NCBI RefSeq assembly: GCF_003143955.1 | Contig: NZ_QFVS01000005.1 | Coordinates: forward strand, 1-64,000 | Direction of reading: 5' to 3' | DNA: 64,000 nt | Source of the DNA: Kurthia zopfii | GTDB lineage: Bacteria > Bacillota > Bacilli > Bacillales_A > Planococcaceae | Shown here: in pieces, positions 25,846 through 35,233 of the stretch | Layout of the letters: every line of letters begins with the position of its first letter | Position numbering within the stretch: the stretch's first letter is position 1 | Translations under genes and position numbers: made by a program | Notes under the pieces: generated by a model | Seen by the model: only the letters and a program-made list of their open reading frames with translations | What the model was told of the DNA's origin: nothing | Database searches by the model: none

Positions 25846-26661
25846 ATGTTTCAACGGTTTGAAATATTTATGAAAGCATATAATATACGAAATTTTTCTG
25901 AAGTTGCGAATCAATTATTCATCTCTCAACCGACTGTTTCCGTCCAATTGAAGAAATTGGAGGAGCAATTGAAAATCACTTTATTTGTTAGACAAGGGCC
26001 GAAACAAGTCGTGCCAACAGAAGAAGCAGATTTCTTATATAGCCAACTTTTAACTTTGCAAGATGAATGGGATTTTATGTTGGAGCAGTTGCAACATGTG
26101 AAAGTAAAAGGGGAGAAATGTGTCATCGCTTGCTCGAATACTTGTGCAACAAATTTTCTACCAAAAATTTTCGAGCAAATTCAATCTTGCTTTCCAACGA
26201 TTATTTTTGAAATCAAACAGGTGAATTCGGATGAAGTAGTGGAGTTAATGGATCAACATGAAGCGGATATTGGTTTTATCGAAAAACCACTCGTTCATGA
26301 CTCATTCAACCGCTTTGCTATTTTCGAAGATCATCTTGTGTTAGCTGGTGCTGATGATGCGAAGCAATGGTTAATGCGTGAAGAAGAATCAGGCATTTAC
26401 TATTATAATAAGCGCTTCATCGAAGAACAGAATATTCATCTGCCGATCTTAAAAGTGAATTCAAATACGGTCATTGTCGAATTATTAAGAGCAGGGATTG
26501 GGAAGACGATTTTATCGAGGGAATCACTCGGTGATGCATTGGATTATGATGTAGAACTAGGTTATCGTAGATATTTCTACTGTGTGACGAGAAAGCATCC
26601 GGACAATAGCGAGATTAATCGATTGAATAAATATATTGAAGAACAGTTTTCTTTAGAATAA
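25846..26661 (+). CDS. LysR-family transcriptional regulator (divergent from TDT transporter)
   Basis: This 271-residue protein has an N-terminal winged HTH (FSEVANQLFISQPTVSVQLKKLEEQL) followed by a substrate-binding domain from about residue 88 (KCVIACSNTCATNFLPKIF). It is shorter than the usual 290-300 because the effector domain is compact. RBS GGAGGCGA precedes ATG. Its divergence from the TDT transporter suggests it senses that transporter's substrate, by the common LysR arrangement. Confidence 0.88.
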   Translation: MFQRFEIFMKAYNIRNFSEVANQLFISQPTVSVQLKKLEEQLKITLFVRQGPKQVVPTEEADFLYSQLLTLQDEWDFMLEQLQHVKVKGEKCVIACSNTCATNFLPKIFEQIQSCFPTIIFEIKQVNSDEVVELMDQHEADIGFIEKPLVHDSFNRFAIFEDHLVLAGADDAKQWLMREEESGIYYYNKRFIEEQNIHLPILKVNSNTVIVELLRAGIGKTILSRESLGDALDYDVELGYRRYFYCVTRKHPDNSEINRLNKYIEEQFSLE

Positions 26662-26702
26662 CCAAAAGGACTTCAGCAGCACTGAAGTCCTTTTGGTTAT
26701 TT
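26661..26702. terminator. Bidirectional terminator between LysR and EfeU genes
   Basis: A 16-base arm (26661-26676, ACCAAAAGGACTTCAG) pairs perfectly with 26682-26697 across a five-base loop. Confidence 0.9.
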
Positions 26703-28427
26703 ATTTTTACGTTTGAATAAGATCGTTCCAACGACAAGAAGTAATAAAATGAATTGACCAGCAATCGTTTCCCAAGTTGGATAGAAACCAATCTGTGGAT
26801 AAACTGGTAAACCAGATATTACGCTCGTACTCATGCGATCTGTTAATTGTAATGTGTGGATACTCACACCGATAATTTTAAAGGCAAGGACATAAATTAA
26901 GACAGTCGCAACTGCGAAGAAGCGATGTACAGGGATTTTATCACTTACTTTTAATAAGACAAATGCGACAACTGCTAGAATGACAACAGCGATGGCAATC
27001 CCTAATGCAAACTGACTTGTCGACATTTTAGGCGCGATTCCTGCATAGAAGATGAGTGTTTCAGCACCTTCTCTGAAAACAGATAGGAAACTGATGGCAG
27101 CCATTGCCCAAACCGATTGTTTCGACATAGCGTGGTTCATTTGTTTTGAGATGTAAGCATTCCAAGATTTGACGCTTGATTTACTATGCATCCAAATACC
27201 GACACCGATCATCATAGCAGCAGCGGCTAGACCGATGTAACCTTCAATCATTTCACGGCTTGAAGCGACTGTATCTGAGTTGAAGAATGTCGACATAAGA
27301 ATCGCAGCAATTGCACTTAAACCAATACCTACACCAGCTCCGATATAAATCCACTTCGCCATATGTTCTTGTTCAGATTTTTTAAGGAAAGCAACTAATG
27401 CAAGGATGATTAATAATGCTTCAAGACCTTCACGTAATAGGATCAGTGCAGCATCCCACATCGTATAGTTTTGATCACCTTGTACTAATTGAATCTGTTG
27501 TTTAAAGTCTTTCAATTGTTTTTGAATGGCTTCAACTTTAACTGAATCCTTCATTAAATCACTTGCAATAACGGGCATATTTCCTTCGATACTTGAGTAA
27601 AGTGAAGCGTTCTTTGTACTAATATCACTCTCAACGTTTGGCCAAATCGTAATGAATTTTTTAATGTTTGCAGAAGCATCTGCATATTTTTCATCATCGA
27701 TATTTTGGTTCGCTTCATCAATTAATTCGATTAATGAATCAAGAGAATAGCCTTTTTTGACAGTTCCAACTTCCTTCCCATTTGAGAAGTCTACAACACC
27801 TTGTTTAAGTGTTTTGAACGTATCATCTAATGTGTTGAAATTCGGTTTGTCATTCGCAAGTTCCATTCGTAAAAATGACATTTGAACTTCGATATGACCG
27901 TAAGCGCCCATATCAAATTTACGGATTGGTTTTTCGTTTAAAGTCCAAAAACGGTTGAATTCAGTATAAGCTTCTAATGCTTTTTCAGAATCCTTCATTT
28001 TAAGGCCAGCTTCTAGTTTATTTAAACCAGGTGTCATCGTTTTTAAAAAGGCAGCTCGTTCCGCTTTCTCATCAACAGGATTTTCATCTTTTTCTAAATT
28101 AGAAATAGATTTTGAAAGTTCTGTAAGAGCGCTTAGACGACTGTCGTGACCTCTGGCTTCTTCCACATTCGTTAAAGCATCATTGACCGCATCAACTGCA
28201 GGTGTACTTTTACGTTTAGAATCTTGCCAATCTTTTTTGAAAGTAAATACAGCTTCGTCTACTTTATTTTGATCATCTTTTTTGGAATTCATAATTGCAT
28301 CACTGATTGAGATGTAGAAGTGGCTGTAATCATTAGCGGGTGCGGCTGATACAGGACGAGCTACTGTCATTAAAACAAGTGAGACAATTAATAATAGAGA
28401 ACTAAAGCGTGCTAAATAATGCTTCAC
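26697..28427 (-). CDS. efeU: FTR1-family iron permease (EfeU/YwbL type)
   Basis: This 576-residue protein has a signal peptide (about 1-28), a long extracytoplasmic helical N-terminal domain (about 30-315) and a C-terminal seven-helix FTR1 permease. The two iron-binding REXXE motifs are intact: REGLE (332-336) and REGAE (452-456). It imports iron as the permease of the EfeUOB system. Order on the minus strand is efeO, efeB, efeU, as in B. subtilis ywbMNL but with a different order. Its start overlaps the end of efeB by 26 bases, which indicates translational coupling. Confidence 0.92.
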   Translation of the reverse strand: MKHYLARFSSLLLIVSLVLMTVARPVSAAPANDYSHFYISISDAIMNSKKDDQNKVDEAVFTFKKDWQDSKRKSTPAVDAVNDALTNVEEARGHDSRLSALTELSKSISNLEKDENPVDEKAERAAFLKTMTPGLNKLEAGLKMKDSEKALEAYTEFNRFWTLNEKPIRKFDMGAYGHIEVQMSFLRMELANDKPNFNTLDDTFKTLKQGVVDFSNGKEVGTVKKGYSLDSLIELIDEANQNIDDEKYADASANIKKFITIWPNVESDISTKNASLYSSIEGNMPVIASDLMKDSVKVEAIQKQLKDFKQQIQLVQGDQNYTMWDAALILLREGLEALLIILALVAFLKKSEQEHMAKWIYIGAGVGIGLSAIAAILMSTFFNSDTVASSREMIEGYIGLAAAAMMIGVGIWMHSKSSVKSWNAYISKQMNHAMSKQSVWAMAAISFLSVFREGAETLIFYAGIAPKMSTSQFALGIAIAVVILAVVAFVLLKVSDKIPVHRFFAVATVLIYVLAFKIIGVSIHTLQLTDRMSTSVISGLPVYPQIGFYPTWETIAGQFILLLLVVGTILFKRKNK

Positions 28428-29670
28428 CTATAAAACTTCCTTTTTTTACACCCGGGAAGCAAGCAAATACTGCGCTACCTCTATGAGTGATGTATTCGTT
28501 CATTTTGTCCATGCGACCTAAGCTATTTTGAATTTCGATAAATTGTTTCGGATCTTTTTGGAATGAGATGAATAATAACCCTGCATCATGTGCGCCAGTT
28601 GAATCAATGACACCTGAGGCATATGAGAATGAACGACGTAATAAACGAGATTTAACGGATTTCGCTAAAAATACGTGTGAAGTGTCAGGCACGACTAGCT
28701 CGCCTTTTTCATCTTTACGATCGATTTCCATTGCGTCGAATTCGCCAGTTTTTCCGATTGGCGCTCCACTATCACGATGACGACCAAAAGTAGCTTCTTG
28801 TTCATCAAGAGCAGTACGATCCCAAGTTTCTAAATGCATTTGGATACGACGAGCGATTAAATAAGAACCGCCAACTAGCCAAGATTTCGTCTCGCTAGAT
28901 TGAGCGAAAACAACTTTATCTGCATCTGCTTGACCACGAGGGTTTTCAGTGCCGTCTTTGAATGCGAATAAGTTACGTGGTGTACCAGGTTTCCCATCCG
29001 TCATTGGTACAGCATTGAATCCTGCTTGTGACCATTTCATTGTGACTCTGCCTGAAGCGATCCGAACTAAATTGCGAATCGCATGGAAAGCAACTTGCGC
29101 ATCATCCGCACATGCTTGAATACAAATATCCCCATGAGAATAATTTTCCTCAATTTGATCTTTAGGGAAGTGTGGGAGATTTTTTAATTCAGCTGGTTTT
29201 TTATCACCGAAATCAAATTTTTTGAAAAGAGAAGGTCCTACACCAAAAGTTAAAGTTAAGTTTTGAGCGTCCATACCTTTTGCTTCACCTGTATCTGGAG
29301 GAGGCACCATGTCATTTGTTTGAGCGGCGATTTTCTCACCATTCATTAATTTTACAGCGGCTGGTGTCCAATCTTTAAAAAGCTTTTGAAGTTCCTCTTT
29401 CGTTTTGACTAGTACAGTTAATGAGGCAAAGTAAATATTTGATTGCGCAGGAGTTGTAATCCCAGGCTGATTTTTGCCATAGAAATTAACTTTATTTTTT
29501 GCTGTAGAATCGTCATCTTCAGCAACGAAATCTTTACCAAAAGTTGATAAGATTCCGCCCATGCCAGAAGCGCCGATAGCTATACCAGCGGCGCCAATTC
29601 CTGTCATTTTGAGCATGTTACGACGTGAGACTTTTTTGTCCATTACGCCATTTTTCTTTTCTTCGGTCAT
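28402..29670 (-). CDS. efeB: Tat-exported deferrochelatase/DyP-type peroxidase EfeB (YwbN)
   Basis: This 422-residue protein has a twin-arginine signal (SRRNMLK, R16-R17, then a hydrophobic stretch) and a dye-decolorising-peroxidase domain with the heme-pocket FKDGTENPRG motif and GRHRDSGAP. In B. subtilis YwbN is a known Tat substrate and oxidises ferrous iron for uptake by the permease. It lies six bases downstream of efeO and overlaps efeU. Length is normal. Confidence 0.93.
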   Translation of the reverse strand: MTEEKKNGVMDKKVSRRNMLKMTGIGAAGIAIGASGMGGILSTFGKDFVAEDDDSTAKNKVNFYGKNQPGITTPAQSNIYFASLTVLVKTKEELQKLFKDWTPAAVKLMNGEKIAAQTNDMVPPPDTGEAKGMDAQNLTLTFGVGPSLFKKFDFGDKKPAELKNLPHFPKDQIEENYSHGDICIQACADDAQVAFHAIRNLVRIASGRVTMKWSQAGFNAVPMTDGKPGTPRNLFAFKDGTENPRGQADADKVVFAQSSETKSWLVGGSYLIARRIQMHLETWDRTALDEQEATFGRHRDSGAPIGKTGEFDAMEIDRKDEKGELVVPDTSHVFLAKSVKSRLLRRSFSYASGVIDSTGAHDAGLLFISFQKDPKQFIEIQNSLGRMDKMNEYITHRGSAVFACFPGVKKGSFIGEALFSTL

Positions 29671-29675
29671 CTAAA

Positions 29676-30548
29676 TCACTCCATGATTGTTCCCATTTGA
29701 GCTAATGGTGTGCCAAGTTGATTTACGGCTTCAGATAGAGCTTTTGTATCAGCTTTTGTCAGTTTAGTATAAGATACATAACCGCCATCTTTCGTTTCGT
29801 ATTTTGCTAATAAATCATTTACATTTTTGAATTTCTCAGTAAGATCTTTTGCTAATGCGGGATCTTTTTCTTTAATAGAATCTTCTAGAATCGTAAAGAT
29901 TTTTTCTGCACCTTCAATATTGGCTTTGAAATCATATAGGTCAGTATGAGAATATATTTCTTCTTCTCCTGAAATTTTAGAAGTTGATACTTCGTTAAGT
30001 AAATCGACAGCGCCGTTTAACATTAACTTAGGATTTACTTCAACTGTTTCTACACGCGCACGTAACTCTTTTGAATCAGCAAGAAGTTGATCTGCCACTT
30101 TTTCGTAGCCTTTAGTAGTTTTCTTCACCCAAAGTGCATACTCAAGTTTATGATAACCAGACCATTCTTCTTCACCTTTACCTTCGTCTTTAACATCTGC
30201 TAAACGAGCATCAATACGAGGGTCTAGGTCGCCAAAGCTTTCAGCGATTGGTTCAGAGCGTTCAAAGAACATACGAGCTTTAGGATAGATTTCTTTTGCT
30301 TTTTCCATATCCCCAGCTTTAAAAGCAGTTACGAATGCTTCAGTTTCTGTAGTGAATTGATCAAGTTGATCCATTGCGAATTCTTTGTAAGCTGCAACTT
30401 CTTTCTCTAATTTCACTTCATCTTTTTTAGAAGTTTGCTCCGATTTTGGAGTCGTGTCTTCTTTTTTAGACTCATCTGAATTACCGCAAGCTGCTGTTAA
30501 TACTGAACCAGCTAATAGAATAGCTGCTAAGATTGATTTTGATTTCAT
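29676..30548 (-). CDS. efeO: EfeO/EfeM-type iron-binding lipoprotein (YwbM)
   Basis: This 290-residue lipoprotein has lipobox LTAAC (C21) followed by a Lys/Asp/Glu/Thr linker and an M75-type domain: EYALWVKKTTKGYEKVADQ, with the HxxE-like EEWSGYHKLEYALW core. It captures ferric or ferrous iron outside the cell for the EfeUOB permease. The frame remains open 44 codons upstream, but AGAAAGAAGGATC precedes ATG 30548, and the signal peptide begins there. First gene of the operon, directly behind a Fur box. Confidence 0.92.
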   Translation of the reverse strand: MKSKSILAAILLAGSVLTAACGNSDESKKEDTTPKSEQTSKKDEVKLEKEVAAYKEFAMDQLDQFTTETEAFVTAFKAGDMEKAKEIYPKARMFFERSEPIAESFGDLDPRIDARLADVKDEGKGEEEWSGYHKLEYALWVKKTTKGYEKVADQLLADSKELRARVETVEVNPKLMLNGAVDLLNEVSTSKISGEEEIYSHTDLYDFKANIEGAEKIFTILEDSIKEKDPALAKDLTEKFKNVNDLLAKYETKDGGYVSYTKLTKADTKALSEAVNQLGTPLAQMGTIME

Positions 30549-30587
30549 TATGATCCTTCTTTCTGAAAAGGTTAGTTGATACTTGTA

Positions 30588-30616
30588 ATGATAATCATTA
30601 TCAATTGAAAGGTCAA
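30588..30616 (-). promoter_or_regulatory. efeOBU promoter with Fur box
   Basis: On the minus strand TTGACC (30611-30616) is followed 17 bases later by TATCAT (30588-30593). A perfect 7-1-7 Fur box, TGATAAT-C-ATTATCA, lies at 30589-30603 and covers the -10 and spacer, so Fur-Fe would repress the operon. Confidence 0.88.
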
Positions 30617-30735
30617 TAGGAGATGTCGAAATCGCATATTTTTTTACAGTTTTATTCAGGTTTCTTACAAAGTGTATCACGAATAAATCGGTAAAAATAG
30701 AGTTTGGATGTCGACAATTGTATGACTCTTTCCTA

Positions 30736-31896
30736 TTATAAGTATTCCTTTAATTCATTTTCTAAAAATGGTTTCGCATTTAAAAATTGCGTGAAAGCAT
30801 GATAACGGTCTTTCTGTTCTGGAGAAGGTTGTTTTCCTGTTTTGTAAGCTCGAATTAATATGTTTTTCGGTGTATTTTCCATGTCGATGAATTCTAATAA
30901 CTGTGCATCATATCCGACAAGTTGGAGAATTTCCGCGCGAATTGAATCTGTTGCAAGTGCAGCGAATCGTTCTTTTACTAAACCATGTTGAAGCATGATG
31001 TCCAATAGTGAAGCTTCCAGTTGTCGATTCAGCTCATGTTGGCAACAAGGAACGCTTAAAATAACTTGTGCATTCCATTTCACTGCACGAGAGAGAGCCA
31101 TGTCTGTAGCGACGTCACATGCGTGTAGTGTTACGACCATATCTACAGCTGATTCTTCGTTGTAATCATTAATGTCACCGACTAAAAATTCAAGTTGATC
31201 ATAATTCAAATCTTTCGCAATTTGGGCGCAATGTTCGATGACTTCTTTTTTCAAATCAAGGCCAGTGACACGAATATCTAAGCCTTTCATTACTTTTAAA
31301 TAATGATATAACGCAAAAGTTAAGTATGATTTACCTGAACCGAAGTCGAGAATACGGATTGTACGGTCTTTTGGTAAATAGTCTAATGAGTCATCAATGA
31401 ATTCGATGAAACGATTTATTTGTTTAAATTTATCGTACTTTTGTTTTTTCACTTTACCATCTTCGCTTTGAACACCTAAGCGGATTAGGAATGGATGCGC
31501 AACGTCGGGATCTAGTAAATATTGTTTTTTACGATTATGCGATAAGTTCGCTGTTTTGACTGCTGCATTTTTAGTTGATTTAAAAAGAACTTTATTCTTT
31601 TTAGATAATTGGATTTGAATTGATTCTGTCGAGAAATCACCTTGTAATTGACGGAAGTCTTCGAAGAATGTCGCTAGTTTTTCAGCAATATTTTCTAGCG
31701 GAATGTTTTCGTGTTTTAAAATACGTTCAAATTGGTATTCCACTTGAATATGATATGCACCTTTTAATTCGATTGGTTTTAGTTTTATTCTTTTTAAGTC
31801 ATTTGATTTCATACGAGGTTGACTAATTGTTGCTTGGATTAGTTGGCGATCTAAAAGTCGCTCCGTTATCTGGTCTAACATTTCTTGATATTCCAT
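30736..31896 (-). CDS. SAM-dependent methyltransferase, Methyltransf_32-like
   Basis: This 386-residue protein has an unusual N-terminal domain (1-165) and a class I methyltransferase core from about residue 180: ILDFGSGKSYLTFALYHYL (motif I), VTGLDLKKEV, VVTLHACDVATDMALSRAV, then VLSVPCCQHELNRQL. The HACD and CCQHE elements match the methyltransferase-32/RRNAD1-METTL25 group, whose eukaryotic members methylate RNA or ribosomal proteins. Substrate unknown. Its RBS and start codon lie immediately after a terminator-like hairpin (see 31897-31963). Upstream gene is NhaC. Confidence 0.8.
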   Translation of the reverse strand: MEYQEMLDQITERLLDRQLIQATISQPRMKSNDLKRIKLKPIELKGAYHIQVEYQFERILKHENIPLENIAEKLATFFEDFRQLQGDFSTESIQIQLSKKNKVLFKSTKNAAVKTANLSHNRKKQYLLDPDVAHPFLIRLGVQSEDGKVKKQKYDKFKQINRFIEFIDDSLDYLPKDRTIRILDFGSGKSYLTFALYHYLKVMKGLDIRVTGLDLKKEVIEHCAQIAKDLNYDQLEFLVGDINDYNEESAVDMVVTLHACDVATDMALSRAVKWNAQVILSVPCCQHELNRQLEASLLDIMLQHGLVKERFAALATDSIRAEILQLVGYDAQLLEFIDMENTPKNILIRAYKTGKQPSPEQKDRYHAFTQFLNAKPFLENELKEYL

Positions 31897-31963
31897 AAAA
31901 AAACTCCTTCATTTTCACGTTTTAAACTAGAGTTAGTTTATCACATTTTAGAAATGAAGGAGT
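31897..31963 (-). terminator. Terminator-like hairpin that includes the methyltransferase Shine-Dalgarno
   Basis: On the minus strand a 12-base arm (31952-31963) pairs perfectly with 31903-31914, with an inner stem TAAACTA/TAGTTTA (31934-31940/31923-31929). Seven T residues (31897-31903) follow, then the ATG at 31896. The 3' arm contains AAGGAG (31904-31909), correctly spaced by seven bases for that ATG. The element can therefore stop transcription or, if read through, hide the ribosome binding site. Confidence 0.75.
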
Positions 31964-31976
31964 GAGCGGCGAACCG

Positions 31977-33365
31977 TTATTTTTTAGGTTGTAAGTAAGT
32001 TAATGTTTTGCCTGTCCAGCCGAATAAAATCGTCAAGATTGGCGATAATAAACAGAAGAAAGCAAACATGAAGTATTCAGTAGTAGGAACCGCAAGAACA
32101 GTTGTGATGAAAATACCACATACGCTCCAAGGTACGAGTGGGTTTACGACTGTACCGGCATCCTCTACAACGCGAGCTAAGTTTTTATTATGAAGCCCGA
32201 CTTTTTTGAATTGATCTTGGAAAGCTTCACTAGTTAATAAAATCGATAAGTATTGCTCACCGATTAAAGTGTTAATACCGATCGCTGTACCGGCAGCACC
32301 TGTAATAACAGAACCTGTGCTACGGAAAATATGTTCAACTTTCAATAAAATCGCTTGTACGATCCCAAGAGTGAATAGTAAGCCGCCCATTGATAATGCT
32401 AGAAGAACAAGTACGATTGTCGGGAACATACTAGCAAGGCCTCCACGTGTTAGTAATTTGTCGATATCTACAACGCCAGTAGTTGAGACGAATCCTTCAA
32501 ATAAGATTTTTACAACATCAGCGAAAGCGTAACTATGAATCATTAATCCAATTGCGACTGCTACGAATGAAGTAATTGCTAAAGTAGGAATTGCAGGTAC
32601 TTTTTTAATCGCCATAACTACTAATAGTAGAAGTGGAATTAATGAGTACCAATGGATTAAACCAGTGCTATTTAATGCTGTTTGGAATGTTTCGATTGCA
32701 TCTGTTTGCTTTAATTCTTTGCTTGGAGACAAGATGGCGAACAGAATTGTTGAGATGACAAGCGCTGGAATTGTTGTCCAAGACATATTTTTAATATGAT
32801 CGAATAAATCGACTTGCATAATGGATGAAGATAAATTCGTCGTATCTGATAATGGTGACATTTTATCACCGAAGAATGCACCGGATACAATTGCACCAGC
32901 TGTAATCGCTAATGAAATATCCATCGCAGAAGCCATTCCGATGAAGGCAACGCCGACTGTAGCTGTAGTCGTAAGTGAACTACCAACCGCAACACCTACA
33001 AGTGACGCGATTAAAAACACAACCGCAAAGAAATAATGAGGTGTAATTGTTTCAAAACCATAGTAGATTAATGTGGGGATTGTACCACCCATCATTAATG
33101 CACTAATTAAAATACCGATGAAGAAGAAAATGAAGATTGCTCCAAGTCCAGCTTTTGAGCCTTCCATCATCCCGGTTTCTAAATCTTTAAAACTTACTTT
33201 TTTTATAAGTCCATAAAATAATAAGATTAAGATGGAGAAAAGGATTGGTATATGTGGTGGAGCATCAAATTTCATAATCATTAAGCTCATTGTTGCGATG
33301 ATTAAAACAATCATAAATAGAGCTTCTATAATAGAAGGAGCGATTTTCGCTTGAATTCTAAACAT
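31977..33365 (-). CDS. NhaC-family Na+/H+ antiporter
   Basis: This 462-residue protein has 12 or so helices and the NhaC-type segments GVAVGSSLTTTATVGVAFIG, GAFFGDKMSPLSDTTNLSSS and EDAGTVVNPLVPWSVCGIF. Acidic residues within helices (GDKMSPLSDT) are those used for sodium/proton exchange. Some relatives (MleN) exchange malate and lactate, so the substrate is not certain. RBS GGAGG precedes ATG. The gene is the first of a possible two-gene unit with the methyltransferase, separated by the hairpin above. Confidence 0.88.
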   Translation of the reverse strand: MFRIQAKIAPSIIEALFMIVLIIATMSLMIMKFDAPPHIPILFSILILLFYGLIKKVSFKDLETGMMEGSKAGLGAIFIFFFIGILISALMMGGTIPTLIYYGFETITPHYFFAVVFLIASLVGVAVGSSLTTTATVGVAFIGMASAMDISLAITAGAIVSGAFFGDKMSPLSDTTNLSSSIMQVDLFDHIKNMSWTTIPALVISTILFAILSPSKELKQTDAIETFQTALNSTGLIHWYSLIPLLLLVVMAIKKVPAIPTLAITSFVAVAIGLMIHSYAFADVVKILFEGFVSTTGVVDIDKLLTRGGLASMFPTIVLVLLALSMGGLLFTLGIVQAILLKVEHIFRSTGSVITGAAGTAIGINTLIGEQYLSILLTSEAFQDQFKKVGLHNKNLARVVEDAGTVVNPLVPWSVCGIFITTVLAVPTTEYFMFAFFCLLSPILTILFGWTGKTLTYLQPKK

Positions 33366-33680
33366 AATGTACCTCCGTTAAATTAGTGTGCTAAATACTT
33401 TTTTGCTTCAACGCATTGAAGTTACCTAAATACTAACGACATTATGCTAGTTAGTCAATAGTTATTAACTAAATTGTATGAGGAAAATAGTAAATAGTTT
33501 ATTTTTCGAGAAAAAAGTAAAAAGAAGTCATGCATTTTAAGTCATTCTATGTTATTCTTTACGTACCAATTTAACCCATAAAAGTATTTTTTATATACTG
33601 CAATAAAGGTTTGGATAGGTGTCATCACAGGATTAGTTATTGTAAAATTCAGTGAATAGAGAAGATAAGGGGGAAGAGAA
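33366..33680. other. 315-bp divergent region between NhaC and PutP genes
   Basis: On the minus strand TTGACT and, 17 bases on, TAGTAT give a candidate promoter for nhaC, near 33429-33458. A small hairpin (CTTCAATGCGTTGAAG, near 33400) lies between it and the gene. On the plus side no clear promoter for putP is seen. No additional ORF. Confidence 0.4.
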
Positions 33681-35162
33681 ATGTCGGAAAATACGTATCA
33701 ATTAATCGCGATCATTATTTATATGATTGCTATGCTGGCAATCGGCTGGTATGCATTTAGAAAAACATCTAATTTAACAGATTATATGTTAGGTGGCCGT
33801 TCTTTAGGACCTGCTGTTACCGCATTAAGTGCTGGTGCTGCAGATATGTCTGGATGGTTATTAATGGGGTTACCAGGAGCTGTATTCGCTTCAGGTTTAG
33901 TAGAAGGTTGGATCGCAGTAGGTTTAACACTAGGGGCTTACTTTAACTGGCGTTTAGTAGCACCAAGATTACGTGTGTACACACAAATTTCAAGCAATTC
34001 AATTACAATTCCAAGTTATTTAGACAGTCGTCTAAAAGATAACTCAAAACTACTACGAATTGTATCTGGAATTATTATTTTAGTATTCTTTACTTTCTAT
34101 GTTTCATCAGGGATGGTATCTGGTGGCGTATTCTTTGAAAGTTCATTTGGTTATAGCTATCATACAGGTTTATTAATCGTTACAGCAGTAGTTGTAGCAT
34201 ATACATTATTCGGTGGATTCTTAGCCGTAAGTTATACAGATTTTTTACAAGGGTTGATCATGTTCTTAGCATTACTTGTTGTGCCAATCGCAGGATTATT
34301 CTTAACTGGCGGAATTGGTGAGACAGTTGAATCAATCAAAGAAGTAAACCCAGACCACTTAAGCTTCTTCGCAACAGCGACAGTAGCGGGTGTTGTATCT
34401 TCACTTGCATGGGGATTAGGTTACTTCGGTCAGCCACATATTATCGTACGTTTCATGGCGATTAGTAGCGTGAAAGAGACCAAATCAGCTCGTCGTATCG
34501 GAATCGGTTGGATGTTCTTAAGTTTATTTGGTGCAGTTTGTACAGCATTAGTAGGGGTAGCTTATTATCAGCAACAAGGGTTAGAACTAAAGAATCCTGA
34601 AACCGTATTCATCTCTTTAGGTCAGATTTTATTCCATCCTTTAGTAGCGGGTATTATGTTAGCTGCAATTTTAGCTGCGGTTATGAGTACGATTTCTTCA
34701 CAATTAATCGTTACTTCATCTGCACTAGTTGAAGATATTTATAAATCAGTATTTAATAAAAATGCTTCAGACAAGCACTATGTATTAATGGGAAGATTAG
34801 CGGTATTAGCCGTATCATTATTCGCATTATGGGTAGCTTGGAATCAAAACAGTACAATTCTTACATTAGTAGCATTCGCATGGGCTGGTTTTGGTTCTGC
34901 ATTTGGTCCAGTTATTCTTCTGTCATTATATTGGAAAAAGTTAACGAACTGGGGCGCATTAGCGGGGATGGCATCTGGTGCAATTGTAGCTTACGTATGG
35001 GGTTCTGTGAAAACACTCCACGATGCACTTTATGAAATCGTACCAGGATTTGCGACAGGCCTAATAGTAGCGATTGTCGTAAGTTTAATTACGTATAAAT
35101 TTAATGCTGAAATTGAAAAAGAGTATGATGAAACATTGGAAACACTAGAAAGAGAAAAATAG
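33681..35162 (+). CDS. putP: Sodium/proline symporter
   Basis: This 493-residue SSS-family (LeuT-fold) transporter has the PutP features DYMLGGRSLGPAVTALSAGAADMSGWLLMGLPGAVF at its N-terminus (described here by positions 33-68), RLVAPRLRVYT, GYFGQPHIIVRFMA and a C-terminal acidic tail (EYDETLETLEREK). It imports proline with sodium for nutrition or osmoprotection. Length is normal. RBS AAGGGGG precedes ATG. Single-gene unit with terminator. Confidence 0.93.
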   Translation: MSENTYQLIAIIIYMIAMLAIGWYAFRKTSNLTDYMLGGRSLGPAVTALSAGAADMSGWLLMGLPGAVFASGLVEGWIAVGLTLGAYFNWRLVAPRLRVYTQISSNSITIPSYLDSRLKDNSKLLRIVSGIIILVFFTFYVSSGMVSGGVFFESSFGYSYHTGLLIVTAVVVAYTLFGGFLAVSYTDFLQGLIMFLALLVVPIAGLFLTGGIGETVESIKEVNPDHLSFFATATVAGVVSSLAWGLGYFGQPHIIVRFMAISSVKETKSARRIGIGWMFLSLFGAVCTALVGVAYYQQQGLELKNPETVFISLGQILFHPLVAGIMLAAILAAVMSTISSQLIVTSSALVEDIYKSVFNKNASDKHYVLMGRLAVLAVSLFALWVAWNQNSTILTLVAFAWAGFGSAFGPVILLSLYWKKLTNWGALAGMASGAIVAYVWGSVKTLHDALYEIVPGFATGLIVAIVVSLITYKFNAEIEKEYDETLETLEREK

Positions 35163-35179
35163 GGTAATAACCTATAACG

Positions 35180-35213
35180 GCCTGTAGACTTTAATAGAGC
35201 TACAGGCTTTTTC
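35180..35213 (+). terminator. Intrinsic terminator after putP
   Basis: GCCTGTAG (35180-35187) pairs with CTACAGGC (35200-35207), followed by TTTTT. Confidence 0.8.
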
Positions 35214-35233
35214 ACAAATAAGGGGTGGCATAA

